The notes under the pieces were generated by a model. It was given only the letters and a program-made list of their open reading frames with translations. It searched no databases and was not told the origin of the DNA. Below are positions 22,401-31,719 of a stretch of 64,000 bases of DNA, one piece after another; the stretch's first letter is position 1, and the number at the start of each line of letters is the position of its first letter. The position numbers were made by a program, and so were the translations under genes. Origin of the DNA: Cloeon dipterum. Taxonomy: Eukaryota > Arthropoda > Insecta > Ephemeroptera > Baetidae. The stretch spans positions 24,928,545 to 24,992,544 of the forward strand of contig NC_088790.1 of NCBI RefSeq assembly GCF_949628265.1. The letters run 5' to 3'.

Positions 22401-25287
22401 AGGAATATTGTCAATAAAATTACAGTATTAAATTAAAATTTCGACTTTTTTTAATAAAAAAATTAATTTTTAAAATTGAAAACGTTACGTTTGTGCTCTT
22501 GGATCATTCACTGCTTTTAATGCAGGTAGGAAAAACATTTCTAAAATGAATTAATTCATAATTGAATATAATGTAATGAAAAAATCACTCAAAAATTTAG
22601 CTTCCAATAAAAATATTGATGAATCAGGAAAAATCGCATATTGAAAAATATATTTTTGGGCTCATATACGCCCGAAAAAATACCTGCTGTCCAAGCGCCG
22701 CCAATTTCAGTCTGAATCTGTGTGCGAGCAGCGTGTAGGCGTGCGGAATCCCTCCTGCGGCTCCCCTGGCGCCAAGGAATCCGTTTGCACTCGGGTGGGC
22801 CATAAGAATGTCAAAGTCGGCGCCAGAGTCAATGACGCATTTCGAATACTCGTCCGTCAGGTTGAAGTAGCCCGTGGAGAGGGTCACGCAGGCGTTGGCC
22901 GGCGCGGACGCGATCAGTCTCTTGGTGACTCTGCAGTCGTTGCCCACCCCCAACTGCCTCATTTCGATCAGAGGGTAAATCACCGTGTCCAATTGAGTCG
23001 TGTCCGCGGCACTTTGTCGCAGCCACTGTTGGTAGAATGTGGACACGTGCTGTCCCGCGGCATCGACGAACTTTGATCGCGGGGACTGTGGAGGAAGATT
23101 AAATATTTAGAGATTAAATGTTTTTTCAGTAAATATTAGATTGTTTCTAGTTACAGAATTGTTTTTACCACAAAAGTGTAAATTCAAAGATTGAAGACTT
23201 AAAGATAGGCTTCATTTAACATTTTTAGAAATTTGTTTAAATTAATTTTCAGGTCGTAGAAAAATTAAATTTAAATACAAAAAGTGGTTTTTCAAAAAAA
23301 AAAACTAAATTGACAATTTTCCGCCTATTTTCTCCTTGAACTAAACTCACATTGAACGGGTGGAATTTCCAATTTGGAGCCAGGACGGTCTGATTGTCCT
23401 GTGTCAGCTGAAACGAAAAATCTGACACGGTGGAGACCAAGCCGTCCAAGAAATTGCTCAGGGAGGGACAGTCGTCGATGAGCACGTAGCGGTCTTGCCT
23501 GTTGGTGAAGTAGTCGTCGCTTAAGTTCGCCCCGCTGACGATCACGCTGTCGTCAAAGAGGTAGATTTTCATGTGCTGCAGACCGACCACTTCGTTCCAG
23601 CGCTAAAAAGCCAAAAAAATATTTGCAACTGAAATTTAATTCTTATAAAAAACCACAAACAATTTAATTTTTGATAATTTCTTTCTACTCTTCAAATTTA
23701 TAAAATAAAATCTTGATATTTGACATCAAAAAAATTACCTGCGGCAACAGCATTCGAACAAGGCCCCTGAGCTCAGGTGTGTGGTAGAGAGCGACCTGGC
23801 CGCCCTTGGCCCTGAGGGGCAGGAGCAGCGTGCGCGAATTGAGCTCGCCTCTTGACGCCCGGGTGAAGTCGAGCAGCACCCTGAGTCGCAGGGAAGGCGC
23901 CTCCTGCATCCTGGCGTTCAGGGTCTCGGCCAGCCGGGCAGCCAGGGGTCCCGTGCCAAGGTACAGGGAGGCCAGGGTGACCCTGCGGTGGGCGTTTCGG
24001 CTGCGCTCGAGCAGCGTTTCATAAAATTCGCTCGGAGATCGCAACACTCGCACCTGAGACCCGCTCAGGCTGAATTTTGGCGCCTCCGCCTCCAGCCACT
24101 CAAACGACTGCCTCCACACCCCCGAGGCCCTGGAGGCGGCTCCCGCGACGGCCGTGAACAATCGCATAATATCTTCCTGTTTGACCTGAAAAAAATTATG
24201 ATTTTATTCTTAAATATTTTTTTTTAATTTTCTCTGTTTGAGTTGAAATTAGGAAATAATTCAAGACTTATAGTTTGCCTTAAATTATTAGACTTTGGGC
24301 TTGTTGATGGTCAAGACACACGCTTCTGACAGAATTAATATTAAATACGTGTAAAATATCTTACGTTTTTCCTCTTAATTGACGATTTTTAATTCAATTT
24401 TGGGCATTTCGGTGATCTTCCAGCCCCAAAGTTTACGACGAGCGGAGAGAGCAGAATTATTCAACTGAAACTCACACCTCCAAATCCAAAATAAAAATCA
24501 GCTGCTGATCGATTCGCTGCCGCTGAAATAGTTGCGGTTTTCACCCGTAGATGGTGCTCTAAATGGCGCCTTAACATTTCCCACGATATATTTTTGTGGT
24601 ATTTAAATATAGTTTTCCGCCTGCTTTGGTTAAAATATTTTCGTTTTGGTTTAATTTTATCAAAAAATTTCGAATTCTAGTAATGCTTGAAATAAATTCA
24701 AAAATAAAAATAAAAATCTAAAAATATTACATTCCCACAGATAAAAACATTAGTTTTTTTTTATTTTTAATGGCAATGCAACAAATCAACTTTTAATGGT
24801 CGGTAATTTAACCCTTATTAAAGCTCACCTGCATTTTAGACGCTTCAAACCCGGGGTTTAGATTTAGACTGAAAGCTTGGCTCGCAATTCCTTTTCATTT
24901 CTCGAGTGGCATCTTTGAGCTGCTTACGAAACTTGCGCTAGAACATAGACTGCAATCCGAAAACAAAATGCTGAGGGTTAAAAATATTTAATAATTTTTC
25001 TGGTCCAATAAAAGATTACAAAATCATCTTTTGATTATACATCTCTGTGGTGACTTCAATCCGTTTTTATTTTTTGCTTTTCAGAGAGGCTAGACCGAAG
25101 ACGTTCAAGGTCAAGGTCCAGGTCACCATACTACGACCGCTACCGCAGAAGGTCCAGGTCCAGGTCTCGATCCTACTCTCCCCCTCGAAGATACAGAGAT
25201 GATTTACGCCGAGAAAAACTTCCCCCAAGAAGAATCTCGCCGGAACCACTCAGGAAGCCAGTTAGCAGACAGGTAAGACTAATTGAC

Positions 25288-25364
<77 letters not shown>

Positions 25365-27129
25365 TAATTTTAATATATAATTTATTTCAGCATTCACCTC
25401 CGCCGCCACTGATGCGTAAGCGAGAGTCGACCCCTCCTCCTCGGAGGGCGTCAAATCCGGAGGAAGCCGCCTACCTGCGAGCCATCGAAAAGCAGAAGCA
25501 AGAGCGAGAAACGGTCCTCAAGATGAAGGCGATCAAGAGGAAGCTGGAGATCGAGAAGAAGAAGCGGGACGGAGACAAGCCGGAGGTTGCGTCGCCAGAG
25601 AAGGTTGCACCAGGACCATCGAAGGAGTCGCCGCAAAAGGTCTCTCCCGTCGCTGAGGCGCAATCGACGAAGATCCTACTGAAACCAAAAATTAAAGGTG
25701 CGTGGATTTGTATTAAAAAACTAGATCTCTTAAATTGTTGATCAAAAAATAAAATCTGGAAGCGGATAAATATTTAGTTGAGTAACTTTAATATAGAAAT
25801 GAAATTCCATCAATCCAATGATCTTCAGAGTCCTAGTGAGGATTTTATCTAATTTTGTGTTATATTTTAATTTCAGTTATTAAAAAGATGGAAGGGCAAG
25901 AACCGACCAGAAAGATTTCCCTGGTTACGAGCAGCCCGACTGTTGACGAGCCTTTGGTTTCACGAGTAAGTATTTCAACAAAACAAAAGTCAAACCCCTC
26001 TGACAAGTAATAATTTTATTAAGGCTCTGAGTAAAAACGGAGAAGATTCTGCTGTGCGGCGGATTGTCGCGTCAAAGAAAGATATAGTTTCTTCAGTTCT
26101 GCGAGGTGCCGAGGGCCCGTCGATGGATCAGTCGTACTCGAAGAAAATCATCAAGAAGTCCGTGGTGATCACCAAGCCCGCCAGCCAGGCTGGCCTCTCT
26201 TCGGTTTGTTTGCATCTCACTCTTTGATAACACCAATTCTGACTTTTTTATCATTTGCAGACGTCTGAAGATCGCGTTTCTCTCGTGTCGGCCAACCACC
26301 AAATGCGGCTGGCTGTGACCAAAACAGCAAAGCAGGTCATGGCCAGCGGAATTGTCGTGGCGATCGAAAATATTCCTTCCGCCACGACTCCTGATACTCT
26401 GAAAAAGATGGGCATGGGGCTGGGTTTGAAGGTAAGAGCTTTTTTAGAGTTAAGTTAATTTAATGTCAAATTGTTGCCCCAAAGAGATGAAGGATTTTTG
26501 TAATATTAGAAGTTATTCTTGTTGTTAATGTCAGTTTAAAATTGGTTAATCGCAGGGTTGCCTATTTGCTTGCCACCCGTTTTTCAGCGCTAAATTAATA
26601 CCATGCAAGAAATGAATTTCTCCCTTTTTCCCCTTGTGAAAATATAAAAATTGCGATCAGAGTGGTCAAAATGTGCAGATTTTGTCTTATAAATTGTCAT
26701 TTGCGGCCTCAATATCTCAAATAATTTATCTCAGACAATTTTTCAAGTCGAGAACATTAGCAAATAATTAGAAAATTATTAACAGCTGACTGAGGTGCAA
26801 AACTGGAAAAAAATGAAAAAGTGTTTACCACAGCACTGCATTTTTTTAAATGCGTGTTTTTGCAACCCTGGTTAATCAGGATGTTTTCTTCACTGCCTAA
26901 TCCTAATTTTGTCTATTATCTATTATATTTAAATTAAAAATGTATTTTTTCTCTAAATAACAAATAACAGCCTTCCATTTTTGCTTCGCAGGCTATCAGA
27001 ATGAAGAAGCTGGGGACGCATCAGACTGCTCAAATGGTTTTCTCGACCAGAGAGGGCGCGGAGAAATTTGTCAAGCAAAACCAGAGAAAGGTGCTCGACC
27101 TCTCTGTCATAGACTTAAAAATTCTATGA
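19472..27129 (+). CDS. RBM33: RNA-binding protein 33-like (RBM33)
   Basis: Nuclear RNA-binding protein; human RBM33 is linked to mRNA export and m6A demethylation. Thirteen coding exons: 19472-19485, 19592-19673, 19729-20036, 20413-20582, 20640-20770, 20870-21304, 21694-21826, 25085-25272, 25391-25697, 25877-25965, 26024-26203, 26261-26431, 26992-27129, giving 781 residues with every GT-AG junction in frame. Order: acidic N-terminus (MSDFEDDVLNSDADLDYE), RGG-type stretch about 120-145, the family signature ILINPHFKGP at about 176-185, a Pro/Gln-rich region about 192-424, an Arg-Ser-rich exon (425-487), a basic coiled coil (EEAAYLRAIEKQKQERETVL, about 510-550), and an RRM-like C-terminus (VVAIENIPSATTPDTLKKMG to the end). 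The INPHFKG motif and the coiled coil both match vertebrate RBM33. Intron 7 (3.26 kb) encloses PGS1 on the other strand; intron 12 holds a hAT MITE. Confidence 0.85.
21887..21892 (-). terminator. PGS1 poly(A) signal abutting the stop codon
   Basis: On the minus strand the PGS1 end reads TAG A AATAAA, so the signal begins one base past the stop. The 3-prime UTR would be only about 20-40 nt. RBM33 exon 7 ends at 21826, so the transcript may stop just short of, or barely reach, that exon on the antisense side. Confidence 0.7.
21894..24167 (-). CDS. PGS1: Phosphatidylglycerophosphate synthase, mitochondrial (PGS1)
   Basis: CDP-diacylglycerol-glycerol-3-phosphate 3-phosphatidyltransferase: makes phosphatidylglycerol phosphate, the committed step to cardiolipin, at the inner mitochondrial membrane. 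Exons on the minus strand: 24167-23739, 23602-23351, 23085-22684, 22214-21894; all junctions are phase 0, 467 residues. Two phospholipase D-type HKD sites are visible: LQHMKIYLFDD (His about 153, Lys 155, Asp 160) and WTYHAKGLWYQ (His about 377, Lys 379). Family blocks SLYLGTGPLAARL, SGANLSDDYFTNRQDRYV, STGYFNLT and TLIGSPNFGERS are intact. The basic N-terminus MRLFTAVAGAASRASGVWRQ suits a mitochondrial presequence. An acceptor (TTTTTTTCAG at about 24190) just upstream implies a 5-prime UTR exon, possibly ending near 24476. The whole gene lies inside RBM33 intron 7. AATAAA sits one base after the stop. Confidence 0.93.
25291..25359. repeat. (AT)n microsatellite beside an RBM33 splice acceptor
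   Basis: About 34 AT units ending 31 bp before the acceptor of RBM33 exon 9 (25391). It occupies most of the short intron 8 (25273-25390). Confidence 0.95.
26553..26870. mobile_element. hAT-type MITE, family E, copy 2
   Basis: 318 bp element in RBM33 intron 12 with terminal inverted repeats CAGGGTTGC and GCAACCCTG. It is flanked by GTTAATCG (26545-26552) and GTTAATCA (26871-26878), an 8 bp duplication with one mismatch. No coding capacity. Confidence 0.75.
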
Positions 27130-29354
27130 ACACTTTTATATAGACATTTACATTTGAGTTGTTTTAGACGGGCAGTTTGCACTGGCGGTTTTTTTAGTTG
27201 CGCGTTTTATCTCGTAATCGAGTGTAAATTTCTTTCGGTTCATGAGCTACTTACTTAAAAAGTCATTGGGAGTTCAATCGTGGTGATTGACGTTATTTAA
27301 ACCTGCTCGCAACCTGATTGAATGTCCATTGACGAAAGCACTTCAATGCAAACTGCCCACTTGTTTATTTCCATTTATAAAAAAGATCTGCTACAAAAAC
27401 TGTTCTTTTCCTACACATTTATGGTACTCATTGTTGAACAGTGATGAAAAAAACGTCACAATTATCTAGTTTCTTTGTAAATTCCCACACAACAATGGGT
27501 ACTGTTGCTTGTAAAACAAATACTATAAAAATGGCAGTATCCATAAACAAAGAAAAAGCATCACAAGTTAATTTCGTAGTTTTAAGAGGACTTGATTGTT
27601 GAATGAGTAGTGTATGGATTTACATATTCCATGCTAAGGAAGGAATAATAAATTTTCATGTGAATATAAACCAAACTCGCAATTGGAGTGAAAAGTGGAG
27701 AAATTGCTGGGGCAAGAGATGCGAACGCAATAATTTCTCTGAACCATATCTTTCTCGACTTTTGCAGCCAAAAACTGCACTTATTTTAAACTGTAACGCT
27801 CTGTGATATTAATGTTTGCTCAATTATCTGAGCTGTTGATGTGATCAATTTTGTAAACTTTGTATTATTGTAAACCATCAGGTCGTCTTCACACCCAAGG
27901 TAAATATCACTTTTGTTCGTGCACGCTGGTTATTTTGTACGTTGACGGCGTAAAATAGCACGAACGCAGCACTATTTTATGCCAAAATGGCAAAATAACC
28001 GCAAAAAATATATCAAAACAATTATGCCACGAGTTGGCTCTGTAGTGCCTTGTTATTCATCTTTTGGCATGGTGATCTCGGATTTTTTTATGATTTCTGC
28101 ATGACCCCCCGCATTTTTGCTTGTACACCCGCTGCTCACAAATTGTTTGCTTTCTTCATCTCGGTGCAATTTGCTTCACTACTGCTTGCTTTTTTCACTG
28201 CCGGATTTCGTTCTTTGATCTCATCAAGTTTTATCTTCGGTTCCCAACAGGTGTGTTCCAAACACGATCTCAAGAGCGAAGACGACACAAATTTAATTAA
28301 TTTTAGTGCCATGTTTTGTATTTGAATTATGTTCAAAACAAAAGCTCGACACTCGCGCAGAGCTCTGCTTCTGCTCTATCTTTCTCACAAATTCTACCGA
28401 CTGATTTTCAGCCTCTGTACTTGTACCTCAACGACAAGAAAAAAATCTCAAGAATAAATACGATCGACTCGGTCTTAAACGCAAAAACTTCTTTATTTTT
28501 CACTTCCTTCTTATTCCTTCGAGAAAATAAAATTTTAATTATGAATTCTTTGGGTCAATTTGTGGGGAATTCACGAACCTTTTTAAATATGAAATGAAGT
28601 CTGCAATTTAAAATCTTCCTAGACTTTAACATTGAAAATAATATTACTTTAAAACTTAATTTGAAGTCAGCTTTCATTCATTTAAAATGATTATCATAGT
28701 TCACTCGTTTTTTTATTGTTTTGTCATTTTTCCCTCCTAAATGTCCCTATTTTTAGAGACCTTTTTGATGGGGAAAAGTAGCCAAAAGCTCGTAAAATGT
28801 GCTTCAAATAATTTCTCCGAATTAAATAAACTATATTTAGAATCTTGTAAAATACTATTGTTTAAACTAAGAAGGCAAAATTGAGTAAATACATACGGAA
28901 GCTCCATATATTAATGTTTACCCCTTAAAACCACCCCTATAATAGCAATATTCTTATTTTTTGTCATTGTGGCCAAGTTTTTATCCTTTATTCCAAGAGC
29001 CAAACATATAATAATTAAATATATATCATAAATCGAGAGTTGGGATTGAGATTTAATTTTTTTCTCAAGGAAATACTGATTGAAAAAGGGCTGGAAATTG
29101 AACGAGGTGAATTTCCTATTTTAAAAAACTATTATAAAGGTCAGAAGTAATCAACTACAGATTTTTTGCTAAACTTTTCGCAAAGAAAGAAGCCGCGGGT
29201 ACTACACGCTGATAACCTAAAGGGTTAAAAAGAGAATGCAATGACTTCACCACCGTCTAAAAATTAGATTATTTTTAAAAGAAACCTTTCTTTTAATTAA
29301 ATAAATATAATACAACTGCGAGGCGCAGCAATAAATAAATTGTCAAATTAACAG
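27130..29354. other. RBM33 to TTC12 interval (tail to tail)
   Basis: Contains the 3-prime flank of RBM33 and downstream sequence of TTC12. A plus-strand AATAAA near 27648 could serve RBM33. About 28900-29190 shares ACCACCCCTATAATAG and following blocks with 11340-11800, a diverged dispersed repeat. I see no further gene. Confidence 0.5.
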
Positions 29355-30682
29355 CTATTTTTGATCATTATTTTTCATTTTGTCAGGGCTCAACAAGTCC
29401 TTGAGGACGGCGTGTGTGATGAAGGCTTTGTGGTGTGGGTGCAAATTGACCGCCTCCAGGGTGCAGGCTTCGGCCAACTCGAGCTGCCCCAGCGCCCTGT
29501 GCGCCCTGGCTTTGTACACGAGCGCCTTGATGCTGGCTGGGTTGATGCGCAGGGCCGACTTGCTGTCCTCCAGCACCTTGGTGTAGCACTCGAGGTGCAA
29601 ATTTGTCAGCGCCCGATTCGTGTACAGCACGCAGCTGTCCCGCACCTCGTCAATGGCCTAAAAAACAAATTGGGTTAAATAACCGTTTTTTTTTTAAATT
29701 AAATAATAAGCGGAAAATAAAAGGGGCTTTCTTGAAAAAATTGCATTTAAAATATTAAGTCTAGATTTACAAGAAATTTGATTCAAAAAGTTTCATCAAA
29801 AGAGGAAAAAAATTATTTTGCTTCACTAATTCGTCCTGGTTCCGGCAAAATTGCGCATTGCGCAACGTTCAACAAACACCAAAATTTTTATTGTCGAATT
29901 GATTGTTGACCTTTTCTTGCAACAAGCAAATTCGCGTTTGGTTGTTGAAAGTTACGCAATTTTGCCGGGACCAGGACGAATTTCAGTTATTTAAAATTTT
30001 TGCCTTGAACAAAAAATTAAATTAAAATTAATATTAGATTGAGCTCACAGTTTCAGCTCTTAACCGTTTATTTTTTTAATTAAAATTAGAAATTTAGCAT
30101 CAATTTATTATTTAAACAATTCAAGACTAAAAATATAATGCGTATATTTACCCTGTTGTAGAGCAATAGGGCTTTGACGTAGTCTCCAGAGCGAAAGGCG
30201 ACGTTGGCCTCCTTTTTAAACACATCCGAAGCCGCTTTTCGGTCTCTCTTCTCGGCACTGCGCTTCTTGGCATCTTCTGTTACGGTCTTCATAAACTCCT
30301 CTAATTATCAAAATGAATTAAAATATATCACACAAAATTAAATTTTATTATCTTACCCGGAGACATTGTATGTAGCAACGTGCTTTCTTTCCGGTTGTCA
30401 AGCACGTCTTTGGTCGATGCTGCTCCCTCAGAATTATTTTTTGAATTAATTTTTGTCCTCTCGCTTTGTTGCTTTTTCAAATAGGCGTCAGCTTTGTGAG
30501 CTGCGCTATTGACTTCATCTGCGGTGCTCGCTTCTTTTAGTTTTTTGACCAGGTCCCCTAAAATATCCAGTTACTCTCTTGCTTTGTTTCAGCAGAATTT
30601 ACGGAATTTACTCAAACTTACCAACAGTATCGACTTTCGTCAGGAACTCTTCGAAATCTTCTTCGTTTGTTTGCAGCTCCAT
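29355..30682 (-). CDS. TTC12: TTC12-like TPR protein, short form
   Basis: Human TTC12 is a cytoplasmic factor for axonemal dynein arm assembly in cilia and flagella. Exons on the minus strand: 30682-30622, 30557-30357, 30300-30152, 29657-29355; all junctions are in frame, 237 residues. The start MELQTNEEDFEEFLTKVDTV aligns with the human N-terminus (DLQKFLKNVDEI), which is why I prefer it over an in-frame Met at 30835. A charged linker leads to three TPRs at about 108-211 (FKKEANVAFRSGDYVKALLL; SCVLYTNRALTNLHLECYTK; ASIKALVYKARAHRALGQLE). The protein stops soon after the TPRs, while human TTC12 is about 700 residues with a long C-terminal armadillo-like region, so this gene encodes only the N-terminal third. 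Intron 3 carries a family C hairpin. An RFX X-box lies 159 bp upstream of the ATG. Confidence 0.8.
29831..29980. repeat. Short hairpin repeat, family C, copy 2
   Basis: 150 bp copy in TTC12 intron 3, starting TCGTCCTGGTTCCGGCAAAA and ending TTTTGCCGGGACCAGGACGA. It carries a short internal duplication (TTGCGCATTGCGCAAC) absent from copy 1. Confidence 0.75.
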
Positions 30683-31719
30683 ATCGTAAACAGTCAAGTA
30701 CAAAAGCAGTAAATAAGCAGGACGTATAAATTTTATTTTACTTGTGAAGGAGGCATCTGGATCAATATTACACCATCGCCGCTGCTGCTTCCCAGTAACA
30801 CGGAAAACTGCATTACGGCGCGGGGGAGTGGTCAATCAAGGTTTCTATGGTAACCTCCGCTCATGTATAGGGCCCGTTTAATAAAGCTTATTGCGATTCT
30901 TCAACAATTAAACCATACAGATCTTTCCTAGAGCTCAATTTAAAAAACAATAATTCCTAACAAATCTGTTATACATTTTATGTCATTTACAGAAACGAGT
31001 GAAACAAGTAATAAACATTGATTATTATTGCGTCATTGAGGGAAAGAATTTGTTTTAAGAAGTCTTTTTCAATTAATGTGACGATTTTATCGATTTCATC
31101 TCAAATTAAACAAGACAATTCAATAGAATACCAAGATTTTTGCAATGTGCGATGTTTATTTCAATTTTCAATAAAGTTTTTCGTTTTTTTCTACCCCCCA
31201 TGACGTGAGATAGAGAGAAATACCGCGCTGGATGGAGCTCGGACCATTTTTCAAAACAGTTCTTTAGCAGTTACACCAACTGTTAATAAGAAATTCTTAA
31301 TAACCTCAGCACTGAATATGAAATTTTGACTCTACATTTCGAAACATACTTTTGATCTATTCCGACGAGGATCTTCTTTCCTTCAAAAGATGCAGTTTAA
31401 TTAAAAATATTCAACCAAACAGCAGCTAAATGATAATATTACGTTGGTGTCACTGACCATTTGTGACGTCATCCTGGGAGGAGATCCAGGCGTGGGGCGT
31501 GGAGCATGGTCAAATTCAAAACAACAGAGTGAGAGTAAACAGATGAAGGAAGAAGTAAGAAGTTTTTGTTTTTAGTGCTAAAAGCGAGATTCGAGGTTCT
31601 ACGAACGCAACCTTCTGCATTTATTTATTTACTGAACTATTGTTCGAATTCTTCACTGTTTTCGTGTTCAGCGAGTCTTGCAGCGTAATAATAGTTGATC
31701 CCGCAAAACCTGTGCGAAA
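30683..31719. other. Shared upstream region of TTC12 and the 212-residue gene
   Basis: About 1 kb between two head-to-head start codons. It contains the RFX X-box near TTC12 and otherwise AT-rich sequence; less AT-rich patches adjoin each gene (30760-30870 and about 31440-31620). No ORF here looks real. Confidence 0.5.
30841..30854. promoter_or_regulatory. RFX X-box upstream of TTC12
   Basis: GTTTCTATGGTAAC fits the X-box consensus RYYNYYATRRNRAC at all 14 positions, and its reverse complement fits as well. It is 159 bp upstream of the TTC12 ATG (30682), the usual position for RFX sites in ciliary gene promoters. Confidence 0.75.

Noticed and set aside
22829..23076. Alternative-frame ORFs across PGS1 exon 3
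   Set aside because: The frame encoding STGYFNLTDEYSKCV is the PGS1 sequence; the others are shadows.
30683..30835. In-frame upstream start for TTC12 (Met at 30835)
   Set aside because: The extra 51 residues have no similarity to TTC12, whereas MELQTNEEDFEEFL aligns with the known N-terminus.
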